From an uncultured Selenomonadales bacterium (GTDB taxonomy: Bacteria > Bacillota > Negativicutes > Selenomonadales > Selenomonadaceae): a DNA stretch of 8,352 nucleotides. The position numbers and the translations under genes are program-made. The notes beneath the pieces are model-generated. The model had not been told where the DNA came from, made no database searches, and was given only the letters and a program-made list of their open reading frames with translations. Shown here in pieces: positions 1 to 6,435 of this stretch (position 1 is its first letter; the number at the start of each line of letters is the position of its first letter). Location: positions 1 through 8,352 of the forward strand of contig CAMJAZ010000044.1 in the NCBI GenBank assembly GCA_946403735.1, read 5' to 3'.

Positions 1-263
1 TAAGTTTTGCCGTTCAACTCAAACTTAGCGTCGCCGATACGATTAGCACAACGTCCAACAATCGCGCCTTTGTACGCTGAATCTTTTTCGTAAGCGGCAA
101 TGTTATCGTAGCCCAGCACAACGTCAACACCGCTGAAAATCCAACTCGTAAGTCGTGCGCCATAAGTTATAATTTTCGCTGTCGTACCGCTTGAATTTGT
201 CAGCGTGTAAGCGTCAACGTTTCGACCGTCAGCCGTCGTGCCGAAAAAATTTTTCGTAATCAT
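1..263 (-). CDS. galM: Aldose 1-epimerase (galactose mutarotase), N-terminal part, cut by left window edge
   Basis: Aldose 1-epimerase interconverts beta- and alpha-D-galactose in the cytoplasm, supplying the alpha anomer that galactokinase needs. I translated 87 residues by hand from the ATG at 263; the frame stays open to the window edge. It starts MITKNFFGTTADG and contains ITYGARLTSW (residues 32-41), VVLGYDN (48-54) and GRCANRIGDAKFELNGK (70-86). This is the family block in which the Arg of GR.ANR contacts the sugar (Arg71 here, the same number as in the Lactococcus enzyme). The later catalytic His and Glu lie outside the window. The ATG directly follows the aga stop (TAAATG), with GAAGG at 271-275 giving a 7-nt spacing inside the aga 3' end. 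Translation is therefore probably coupled to aga and the two share a transcript. The full family length is about 340-350 residues, so roughly a quarter is seen. Confidence 0.93.
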   Translation of the reverse strand, partial: MITKNFFGTTADGRNVDAYTLTNSSGTTAKIITYGARLTSWIFSGVDVVLGYDNIAAYEKDSAYKGAIVGRCANRIGDAKFELNGKT

Positions 264-2486
264 TTACTCACCTTCAAAAATCCACATATAAGCCGCAAAA
301 TCTGTTTCAATCTTTTCAACGGCAATTCCCGCGAACATCAATTCATCACCGTAGAAAGTTTTTTCGTCGAAAGAAATTTTTTGAGGTCCGCCGTCAACGC
401 CCAATTTTTTAGGCGGCAAATATTTTTTCAGCTTGTACGGTTTATCTTTGTCAAGTCCAGCAAGTTTTAAAATTCTTACGGGCTCGGCAGGTTTAGACAA
501 AACTTTAAAATACATCACGATAACTTTTGAATCGTCGGTGAATTGCCAAGCGTATTCGTTACCGTCTTTATCGCCAGTCAAAAGGCGCGTGAACTTGCCA
601 AGCTGAATTGTAGGGCGAATTTCTTTGTAAAGTTCGACGTAAGTTTTGACTTCAGCTTTTTCATTTTCGGTAAATTTTGTAATGTCAAGTTCAAAGCCAT
701 AAGTTCCAGCGTAAGCTACAAAATTTCGCATTTGAAAAGTTGTCATACGTCCAACTTGATGATTCGGCGTAACTGAAACGTGGGCGCCTTGTGAAACGAT
801 TGGGAAGGCTAAACCAGTGCCAGCTTGAATTGAAAGTCGGCAAACAGCGTCGGTATCGTCACTCGTCCAAGTTTGCGGCATATAGTACAAAATTCCCGCG
901 TCAAAACGTCCGCCACCGCCACTGCAACTTTCAAACAAAATCTGCGGAAATTCCGTCACAAGTTTTTCCATAATTTCATACAGCCCAAGCATATATCTAT
1001 GTTGAGTTTCAAGCTGGCGATCTGCAGGAAGTTTCGCGCTAAAAGATTCTGTCATATGCCGATTCATATCCCATTTAACGTAGTCAATCGGCGCGGAGGA
1101 AAAAACTTTACGCATTGCGTCCAAAACGTATTCGCGGACATCTGCGCGGGACAAATCTAAAATCAGCTGGTGACGCCCAAAACTCGGCTTATAATTTGGT
1201 ACGTGCAAAATCCAATCTGGATGCGATCGATAAAGTTCGCTATCAACGTTCGTCATTTCAGGTTCAACCCAAATTCCAAACTTCAAGCCGCGTTTGTGAA
1301 CTTCATCAGCTAAACCTTTCAAGCCGCGCGGAAGTTTTTCAGTGTTGACAAACCAATCACCCAGCGACGAATTATCATCATTGCGCTTGCCAAACCAGCC
1401 GTCGTCTAAAACTAAAAGTTCCAAGCCTAAATCTTTGGCGCAGTCAGCAAGGGAAATAATTTTTTCTTCGTTGAAGTTAAAATACGTGGCTTCCCAGTTG
1501 TTCACAAGAATAGGGCGAACTTTATCTTTGAACTGTCCACGAATCAAATGTTCACTATAAAATTTGTGGTAGCCCTGCGATAAACCGTTCAAACCGTCCG
1601 CAGAAAAATTCAGTGCAACTTCAGGCGTTTGAAATTCTTCATTCGGTTCAAGCGTCCAATTAAAAGTATCTGGATTTAAACCGATAACAAGCCGCGTTGT
1701 ACCGAATTGCTCCGCCTCAACTTTTGCCGCAAAACTTCCGCTGTAAATCAAACTTGCCGCGTAAACTTCGCCAGTAAATTCAGTAGTAGTAGGTCGTGCC
1801 AGCGCGATAAACGGCGAATGTTGATGAGAACTTGCGCCGCGTGTCGATGAAATTTCAAAAATGCCGCGTTGAACTTTATGGCGCTGAATGGTACGTTCCG
1901 CCGCGTGTCCACCGTACAAGTTGATAATGTCAAAATCGTTGTCGTTAAAGTCAATCGACGCACTAGCCGCGTGTTGAATTTTAATTTTTTCGTTGCCAGT
2001 ATTTACTAATTTTGCCGACCGCGCTAAAATGGGCGAATCTTCAAAAATCGTGTAGCTTAAATACACCGTGAAATTTTTGCAAGCGTCGACAAGTTCAACT
2101 TCCAAAGTTTGACCGCCGCCAAAACTTGCTGGCAGACCTTTTAACGCGGGCTTGCCGTCAATAATTCTGTACGACGAATAATTAAGCTCGGAAATATTCG
2201 TACCGTTTGAAAGTTCGACGGTGTACGCGGGGATTCTAAAATCCGTTCGACCACGTACAGGATATTCCTGCGGCACTACGTCAAGTGAAAATGTACGTTC
2301 ATTTTCAAAATCTGCAAGCTGACCGCTAAAGCCGCGATCAATTTTTTGCAACGGTGCAGAGTCGCGAAATTCACGCAACGGACGCCCCCAGTAACGGTGA
2401 AGTAAATATTTTCCGCGCGAAATTTCAATTACGTAGCTGAAAAATTTGTTGCGCAGATGAAAACTCTGATTTTCAAAAATAATCAT
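264..2486 (-). CDS. aga: Alpha-galactosidase, GH36 family (preferred start at the internal ATG)
   Basis: This 740-residue retaining alpha-galactosidase hydrolyses terminal alpha-1,6-galactosides such as melibiose and raffinose. It has no signal peptide, so it is probably cytoplasmic. The N-terminus MIIFENQSFHLRNKFFSYVI matches the normal start of GH36 enzymes, with a beta-supersandwich domain to about residue 320. The TIM barrel follows, with LVLDDGWFGKRNDD (358-371), GIWVEPEM (404-411), the nucleophile Asp473 in YVKWDMNRHMTE, the SCSGGGGRFDAG block (520-531), and acid/base Asp543 in WTSDDTDA. The 70-residue spacing between the catalytic Asp residues equals that of the Geobacillus enzyme. A C-terminal beta domain ends the protein. 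I chose the ATG at 2486 because AAAGGAG lies 8 nt upstream and the protein then has standard family length. The same frame is open upstream through a GIY-YIG endonuclease region to 3239, so an automatic caller would report 991 residues. galM follows directly. Confidence 0.95.
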   Translation of the reverse strand: MIIFENQSFHLRNKFFSYVIEISRGKYLLHRYWGRPLREFRDSAPLQKIDRGFSGQLADFENERTFSLDVVPQEYPVRGRTDFRIPAYTVELSNGTNISELNYSSYRIIDGKPALKGLPASFGGGQTLEVELVDACKNFTVYLSYTIFEDSPILARSAKLVNTGNEKIKIQHAASASIDFNDNDFDIINLYGGHAAERTIQRHKVQRGIFEISSTRGASSHQHSPFIALARPTTTEFTGEVYAASLIYSGSFAAKVEAEQFGTTRLVIGLNPDTFNWTLEPNEEFQTPEVALNFSADGLNGLSQGYHKFYSEHLIRGQFKDKVRPILVNNWEATYFNFNEEKIISLADCAKDLGLELLVLDDGWFGKRNDDNSSLGDWFVNTEKLPRGLKGLADEVHKRGLKFGIWVEPEMTNVDSELYRSHPDWILHVPNYKPSFGRHQLILDLSRADVREYVLDAMRKVFSSAPIDYVKWDMNRHMTESFSAKLPADRQLETQHRYMLGLYEIMEKLVTEFPQILFESCSGGGGRFDAGILYYMPQTWTSDDTDAVCRLSIQAGTGLAFPIVSQGAHVSVTPNHQVGRMTTFQMRNFVAYAGTYGFELDITKFTENEKAEVKTYVELYKEIRPTIQLGKFTRLLTGDKDGNEYAWQFTDDSKVIVMYFKVLSKPAEPVRILKLAGLDKDKPYKLKKYLPPKKLGVDGGPQKISFDEKTFYGDELMFAGIAVEKIETDFAAYMWIFEGE

Positions 2487-3239
2487 TAAAACTTCTCCTT
2501 TCTGCAATATCCTTTTTATAGCATTATTGGTTTTTAACGTATTAGAAATTTTTTTGCGTGTTTCGGCAGATAAAGGCTTACCATAATTGCCGTTTTTTTC
2601 TCCACGATTGGCTTCAGAAATTTTAGCTTTTGTTTCTTCTGATGTCTTATGTCCTTTCAGTGCTAATGATCTTTTAGCACAGGTCTCCTTAGACGTTTTT
2701 TGACCAGTTCGACTTTTATTACCTATTCCATTTTTATTGTCTTGCATAGCGATAGAAAGTTTTTTGCGCGTCTCTTCAGAAGGATTTCTTTTGGCTACAC
2801 CCATTTTAGCTTTTGTTTCTTCTGAGTGATGTTTTCCTTTCCACGAAGGAGGTTTAATTCCGTTGGCTTTTCTAGTTGCAGACATTTTAGCACGCGTTTC
2901 ATCACTATGCTTAAACCCTTTACTGCCACTTCCGCCGTCAGCTAAATTGTAGCCGTTGGGTATCTTTGTATTTAACTTGGCAATCCAAAAAATTTCGCGC
3001 TCGTCAAGCTGTTCACGCGTTGCGCATTCTTCAAGAACTTCGACAGAAAAATTTTTCCAGCCATACTTTTGAATAGCTTTATCAACAATAAGTATTTTAC
3101 CGCATTTATGTTGACTAAGACGATCATTTAACTTTTGAATAGTTTGACCGACATACTTTTTGCCGTTGATTAAGTTGGTAATGCAGTAAATCACGCCGTA
3201 AGGTTGACTTTCAGCGTCAGAATTGGTAACATTATCCAT
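264..3239 (-). CDS. Continuous 991-residue ORF: GIY-YIG/NUMOD3 homing-endonuclease-like region (residues 1-251) in frame with GH36 alpha-galactosidase
   Basis: The first 251 codons (2487-3239) encode a homing-endonuclease-like protein. A GIY-YIG nuclease domain spans residues 13-101: GVIY at 15-18, KYVG at 28-31, the likely catalytic Arg40 in LNDRLSQH, Glu82 in DEREIFWI, and GYNLADGG at 97-103. Six NUMOD3-type DNA-binding motifs follow. There is no stop before residue 252, the native aga Met, so GGAGGAGG-driven translation from 3239 would yield a nuclease-glycosidase fusion. The last residues, about 238-251, translate what looks like the old aga leader, including its Shine-Dalgarno. G+C over 2521-3240 is about 38% by hand count, against about 42% in sampled aga rows, a mild sign of foreign origin. 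Known relatives are free-standing or intron-borne selfish nucleases, mostly of phages. There is no room here for an intron. Whether the fusion, the nuclease alone by processing, or only Aga is made cannot be seen. Confidence 0.85.
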   Translation of the reverse strand: MDNVTNSDAESQPYGVIYCITNLINGKKYVGQTIQKLNDRLSQHKCGKILIVDKAIQKYGWKNFSVEVLEECATREQLDEREIFWIAKLNTKIPNGYNLADGGSGSKGFKHSDETRAKMSATRKANGIKPPSWKGKHHSEETKAKMGVAKRNPSEETRKKLSIAMQDNKNGIGNKSRTGQKTSKETCAKRSLALKGHKTSEETKAKISEANRGEKNGNYGKPLSAETRKKISNTLKTNNAIKRILQKGEVLMIIFENQSFHLRNKFFSYVIEISRGKYLLHRYWGRPLREFRDSAPLQKIDRGFSGQLADFENERTFSLDVVPQEYPVRGRTDFRIPAYTVELSNGTNISELNYSSYRIIDGKPALKGLPASFGGGQTLEVELVDACKNFTVYLSYTIFEDSPILARSAKLVNTGNEKIKIQHAASASIDFNDNDFDIINLYGGHAAERTIQRHKVQRGIFEISSTRGASSHQHSPFIALARPTTTEFTGEVYAASLIYSGSFAAKVEAEQFGTTRLVIGLNPDTFNWTLEPNEEFQTPEVALNFSADGLNGLSQGYHKFYSEHLIRGQFKDKVRPILVNNWEATYFNFNEEKIISLADCAKDLGLELLVLDDGWFGKRNDDNSSLGDWFVNTEKLPRGLKGLADEVHKRGLKFGIWVEPEMTNVDSELYRSHPDWILHVPNYKPSFGRHQLILDLSRADVREYVLDAMRKVFSSAPIDYVKWDMNRHMTESFSAKLPADRQLETQHRYMLGLYEIMEKLVTEFPQILFESCSGGGGRFDAGILYYMPQTWTSDDTDAVCRLSIQAGTGLAFPIVSQGAHVSVTPNHQVGRMTTFQMRNFVAYAGTYGFELDITKFTENEKAEVKTYVELYKEIRPTIQLGKFTRLLTGDKDGNEYAWQFTDDSKVIVMYFKVLSKPAEPVRILKLAGLDKDKPYKLKKYLPPKKLGVDGGPQKISFDEKTFYGDELMFAGIAVEKIETDFAAYMWIFEGE
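2495..2501 (-). promoter_or_regulatory. Shine-Dalgarno of aga, inside the fused frame
   Basis: The minus strand reads AAAGGAG, 8 nt before the ATG at 2486. It resembles the lacZ site (GAAAGGAG, 7 nt before its ATG). In the long ORF these bases are codons for Gln-Lys-Gly-Glu. This site is the main reason for placing the aga start at 2486. Confidence 0.85.
2515..2523 (-). promoter_or_regulatory. Possible extended -10 promoter for aga
   Basis: The minus strand has TGCTATAAA, a TG-N-TATAAt-type extended -10 with one mismatch, about 29-34 nt before the aga ATG. A start near 2508 would leave a leader of about 22 nt carrying the aga Shine-Dalgarno. No -35 match is seen at 16-18 nt spacing. It could be a remnant of the original aga promoter now lying in the tail of the endonuclease ORF, or a chance A/T-rich match. 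Confidence 0.3.
2532..2918 (-). repeat. Six degenerate NUMOD3 repeats (nuclease-associated DNA-binding motifs)
   Basis: Six copies of a S.ET..K.s.a unit lie at about residues 108-124, 135-150, 151-166, 179-195, 196-211 and 219-236 of the endonuclease region: HSDETRAKM, HSEETKAKM, PSEETRKKL, TSKETCAKR, TSEETKAKI and LSAETRKKI. NUMOD3 units are known in GIY-YIG and HNH homing nucleases and are thought to contact DNA along the recognition site. Two of the units share 23 identical nucleotides (2620-2642 and 2803-2825). Confidence 0.85.
2937..3203 (-). other. GIY-YIG nuclease domain
   Basis: Residues 13-101 of the upstream part of the long ORF. The two half-motifs GVIY and KYVG are 9 residues apart. 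The Arg40/His44 pair, Glu82 and Asn98 occupy the places of the conserved GIY-YIG catalytic residues. No key residue appears to be missing, so the domain could be an active endonuclease that nicks or cleaves one specific site. Confidence 0.9.
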
Positions 3240-3244
3240 AAAAC

Positions 3245-3303
3245 AAATTCCTCCTCCAAAATCTAGGTAGTTTAATTCACAACTAGATTTTAGCGAGGAA
3301 TTT
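3245..3303 (-). promoter_or_regulatory. Long inverted repeat / hairpin that hides the Shine-Dalgarno of the endonuclease ORF
   Basis: The lower stem pairs AAATTCCTC (3303-3295) with GAGGAATTT (3253-3245), 9 bp. After a 1x2 internal loop, the upper stem has 11 pairs including one G-U: CTAAAATCTAG (3293-3283) with CTAGATTTTGG (3266-3256). The loop is 16 nt (3282-3267). The GGAGGAGG Shine-Dalgarno (3257-3250) is almost wholly in the 3' arm. RNA read through from lacZ would contain both arms. RNA started at the promoter at 3287-3315 would begin in the loop and lack the 5' arm. As DNA, the perfect 9-bp core arms (3283-3291 and 3258-3266) around the promoter could also be an operator. Confidence 0.75.
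3250..3257 (-). promoter_or_regulatory. Shine-Dalgarno of the endonuclease-aga ORF
   Basis: The minus strand reads GGAGGAGG, ending 10 nt before the ATG at 3239. It is the strongest ribosome binding site in the window and supports 3239 as a real start. It is paired in the hairpin described at 3245-3303. Confidence 0.8.
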
Positions 3304-3315
3304 TTTTATTGTCAA
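3287..3315 (-). promoter_or_regulatory. Near-consensus sigma-A promoter for endonuclease-aga-galM
   Basis: On the minus strand TTGACA (3315-3310) and TAAAAT (3292-3287) are separated by exactly 17 nt of A-rich DNA. The -35 starts 3 nt after the lacZ stop codon. The predicted start is near 3280, about 41 nt before the ATG at 3239. The -10 hexamer lies in the 5' arm of the inverted repeat at 3245-3303. Confidence 0.85.
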
Positions 3316-3318
3316 TTT

Positions 3319-6300
3319 TTAGATTGCTTTAACGTAAAATTCAAAGTGCTTGTCGGTATTGAAAACTTTGTATTCGTCCAAAGTTGGCGCCTGCCACGAA
3401 TCATCGCCGCCAGCACCCGTATTTTCAAGCGCAATTCTTACGAAAGTATATTTATGCGGCGGCAATTCGTTCTGATGACGCGCATTTTCAATTTCATGTG
3501 GACTGTACGGCAACGCTTGAGCCTCAAAATTTTTATCGGCGGCAAAAAATTTCAATCCGCGTCCGCGATTGTCGACGACTTTAAACCAACGCACACCGCA
3601 ATGGTTAGCCATTTCTTGCGGCAAAAGATATTTTTCGACGTTGTCAAAAATATTCGTTTCAAAAATTCCAAGCCGCGCACCTTCGCAACGGTCGTTATAA
3701 TTGTCAAAAGGTCCCAGCCCATAAAATTTTATTCGGCTATAATTTTTCGGCACGGTAAACAACATTGAATAATCAAGCAAATTACCAAGCCCGTCAACTT
3801 TTTTGTAATCCTGCGAAATTTTCAACGTACCGCATTTATGAACTTTGTACGTCACGACGCAAAAACTTTTCGGATTGGTCTGCAGTTCATAAGTAAATTT
3901 AACTTCGACAGAATCTGCCGCAAATTCGCCGCTGAAATTCTTGCCAAAATATTTTTCGACCGTCACGAAATCTTTTTCATCTGCGCGGTACTCAATCTTC
4001 ACGCATTTTTTGTAAAGGCTGGCAAGTTTCCACTGCGCGGCGTCGAAATGTTGACCGTTGCCGTAACAATTATCGTTCGGCGCGTACCAGAAATTTGGCG
4101 CGGGCATTGCTGAAATAAATTCTTCGCCGTTGAACTTCAAGCTTGTCAAATTCCCTGCCGCACTTGAAAACATAAAGCTGAAACCTTCACCGTACACGCC
4201 CAAGTTGATGTCACTTTGTACGACGTGAAGTTTTTTATTTGCGGAAATTTTTTCGACGGGCTGATAAATATTTTTCTTATCAAGCCACGCTGAAATATTT
4301 GCACTTGCCGCAGATTTTTTAAAGACGCCTTGACCAAACGCAATTTCAAAGCCGCGCTCCGCAAAATTATTTTCAGCCTTCAAAATAAGTGACGCCGTCA
4401 ACACGTATTCGCCTTTGCCATAATTCGGCAATTCAACTTTAACGTCGGCACTTTCACCCGCTGGAATATTTGGCGCGTCAAAAATTTTATTCCACACTTC
4501 TACGCCGTCACGCAGAAGATTTAATTTCAAGTCAAATTCATTTGCGTTTGTGAACAAACTTTTATTGATAATCTTGACCGCGTTTTCACTCGGAATAAGT
4601 TCAAAGTTTTGGTAGCAAAATTTAACTTCCTGCAACTTCGTCGTCGGCGTATGGTCAGCGAAAAATAAACCGTTGCCGCTAAAATTGTAGTCAGTCGGTC
4701 TGTCGCCAAAGTCGCCGCCGTACTTCAAGCCGTCATCAGTTGCAATGGCTTGGTCGGCAAAATCCCAAATAAAGCCACCTTGATACAAAATTTCTTCGTC
4801 GGTTAATTTGGTGTACTTACTCAAGCCGCCGCAGGAATTTCCCATAGCGTGCGAATATTCACAGCATACAAAAGGCTTGTCGCGGTGTTCAGCAAGAAAT
4901 TCTTTAATCTTGGCAACGGGCGGGTACATTTGGCTTTCAAAGTCCGAAGTGTCATTGTAACGCCTGTCCCAAAAAATACTTTCGTAGTGAACAATGCGGC
5001 TGGGGTCACGGCGTCTGAAAAATTCGTGCATTTCAAAAATATTTTTACCGCCGCAAGATTCGTTACCGCAACTCCAAATTAAAATTGCTGGGTGATTTTT
5101 ATCGCGTTCAAGCATTGACTTTGCACGGTCGATAACTGCCGCTAACCATTTAGGATTGTCGCCTGGCACTGTATTTTCATCACGACAACAAGCGCCGTTT
5201 TTCATCCATGAACCGTGCGTTTCCAAATTCGTTTCATCAATCATATACAAGCCGTAAATGTCGCAAAGTTCGTACAAGCGCGAAGGATTGGGATAATGTG
5301 AAGTACGAATGGCGTTTATGTTGTGACGTTTCAGCGCGATAATATCTTTTTCCAAATCGGCGGGATTGCAAGCGCGTCCGTTGTAGCAGTCGAACTCGTG
5401 ACGATTGACGCCTTTAAAAACGATACGCTTGCCGTTGATTTTAATCAGCGTGTCTTCAATTTTAATTTCGCGGAAACCGATATTTTGAGGAATGACTTCG
5501 ACGACTTCGCCAGCAGAATTTTTCACGATAAAAACTGCGCGGTACAAATTCGGCTTTTCAGCACTCCACAATAAAATATTTTTCAGTTCGTATTCAAAAG
5601 TAACTTCATTGCCGCTGAAAGTTTTTGTGTCGTCAAGCACGCAAGAGTTAGCACCGTCAAAAATTTTTAACTCGACAACTTTTTCAGCGTCATTATTCCA
5701 GCGCGTTTCAATCTTTAAATTTCCGTCGGCGTAATTGTTAATCGGCGCGGCGTGAATGAAAATATCTTCAACGTGCAACGCGGGCTTGCTGTATAAAATC
5801 ACGTCACGGAAAATTCCGCTGAATCGCCAAAAATCTTGATCTTCAAGCCAACTGCCGCTTGTATATCTGAAAACTGCAACCGCCAATTTATTTTCGCCTT
5901 GACGAATAAACGGCGTCAAATCAAAATCAGCTGGCGTGAAAGAATCTTCGCTGTAACCAACAAAATTTCCATTCAACCAAATTGCAATGCCACTTTCCGC
6001 GCCTTGAAAACTTATGAACAAATTTTGCCAATCGGCGGGCGCGTCAAAATATTTCACGTAACAAGCAACAGGATTGTCACGGCTAGGAATTTCGCCAGGT
6101 TTAATGACTTCGTGACCGTCCCACGGATATTGAGTATTTACATATTGCGGCTTGCCGAAATTTTCCATTTGAAGATGTGCAGGTACGCGAATCGTCTGCC
6201 AAGCGCGGCAATCATAATCAGCACTTTCAAAATTCTGCGGAATGAAATTTAAATTCGGCGCGTATGCAAAGTGCCAAAGTCCATTGAGTGAAAGGAAAAA

Positions 6301-6420
6301 TTTTGATTGACCGCTAACCAACTCTTCGACGTTCGCAAAATATTTGTGGTCGGAATGCGCGGGCAACCGATTTTCTTGAAAGTATTCGGGATTAGCTAAA
6401 TTTTTTAAAACTTTGTTCAT
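3319..6420 (-). CDS. lacZ: Beta-galactosidase, GH2 (LacZ type)
   Basis: This 1033-residue enzyme hydrolyses lactose and other beta-galactosides in the cytoplasm; no signal peptide is seen. Domain order follows E. coli LacZ (1023-1024 residues): sugar-binding jelly roll (about 40-210), Ig-like domain (215-315), TIM barrel (317-610), second Ig-like domain (615-705) and the large C-terminal beta-galactosidase small-chain domain (745-1030). Visible motifs are NRHEF (339-343), RTSHYPN (372-378), DETNLETHG (395-403, with the Mg-binding Glu400/His402), acid/base Glu454 in IWSCGNES, nucleophile Glu521 in CCEYSHAMGNS, and GGDDSW (1004-1009) with the active-site Trp near the C-terminus. The ATG at 6420 is chosen because GAAAGGAG lies 7 nt upstream and the N-terminus fits the family. 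No promoter is visible between the upstream terminator-like hairpin and this start. The stop lies 3 nt before the next promoter's -35. Confidence 0.96.
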   Translation of the reverse strand: MNKVLKNLANPEYFQENRLPAHSDHKYFANVEELVSGQSKFFLSLNGLWHFAYAPNLNFIPQNFESADYDCRAWQTIRVPAHLQMENFGKPQYVNTQYPWDGHEVIKPGEIPSRDNPVACYVKYFDAPADWQNLFISFQGAESGIAIWLNGNFVGYSEDSFTPADFDLTPFIRQGENKLAVAVFRYTSGSWLEDQDFWRFSGIFRDVILYSKPALHVEDIFIHAAPINNYADGNLKIETRWNNDAEKVVELKIFDGANSCVLDDTKTFSGNEVTFEYELKNILLWSAEKPNLYRAVFIVKNSAGEVVEVIPQNIGFREIKIEDTLIKINGKRIVFKGVNRHEFDCYNGRACNPADLEKDIIALKRHNINAIRTSHYPNPSRLYELCDIYGLYMIDETNLETHGSWMKNGACCRDENTVPGDNPKWLAAVIDRAKSMLERDKNHPAILIWSCGNESCGGKNIFEMHEFFRRRDPSRIVHYESIFWDRRYNDTSDFESQMYPPVAKIKEFLAEHRDKPFVCCEYSHAMGNSCGGLSKYTKLTDEEILYQGGFIWDFADQAIATDDGLKYGGDFGDRPTDYNFSGNGLFFADHTPTTKLQEVKFCYQNFELIPSENAVKIINKSLFTNANEFDLKLNLLRDGVEVWNKIFDAPNIPAGESADVKVELPNYGKGEYVLTASLILKAENNFAERGFEIAFGQGVFKKSAASANISAWLDKKNIYQPVEKISANKKLHVVQSDINLGVYGEGFSFMFSSAAGNLTSLKFNGEEFISAMPAPNFWYAPNDNCYGNGQHFDAAQWKLASLYKKCVKIEYRADEKDFVTVEKYFGKNFSGEFAADSVEVKFTYELQTNPKSFCVVTYKVHKCGTLKISQDYKKVDGLGNLLDYSMLFTVPKNYSRIKFYGLGPFDNYNDRCEGARLGIFETNIFDNVEKYLLPQEMANHCGVRWFKVVDNRGRGLKFFAADKNFEAQALPYSPHEIENARHQNELPPHKYTFVRIALENTGAGGDDSWQAPTLDEYKVFNTDKHFEFYVKAI

Positions 6421-6427
6421 AAAAAAT

Positions 6428-6435
6428 CTCCTTTC
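6428..6435 (-). promoter_or_regulatory. Shine-Dalgarno of lacZ, directly after the terminator U-tract
   Basis: The minus strand reads GAAAGGAG, 7 nt before the ATG at 6420. The preceding base (6436) is the last T of the terminator tract, so no promoter fits between terminator and lacZ. This site excludes the longer in-frame start at 6705. Confidence 0.85.

Noticed and set aside
2532..2918. CRISPR-like array
   Set aside because: The repeats are degenerate coding repeats (NUMOD3) of irregular spacing and not identical direct repeats with unique spacers.
3245..3303. Hairpin after lacZ as an ordinary intrinsic terminator
   Set aside because: The stem is A/T-rich with a 16-nt loop, and the run after it (ATTTGTTTT) is a poor U-tract. 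Weak termination is still possible, but the overlap with the promoter and Shine-Dalgarno suggests another role.
2487..3318. Group I or group II intron carrying the endonuclease gene
   Set aside because: Only 79 nt of non-coding sequence is present, aga is intact at its N-terminus, and no intron core or split exon is seen. A free-standing gene fits better.
3346..3768. Plus-strand ORF of 140 codons antisense to lacZ
   Set aside because: It lies wholly within a well-conserved enzyme gene and has no recognisable domain. The codon bias here leaves many antisense frames open (also 873-1160, 5323-5574, 5836-6252 and 7070-7402).
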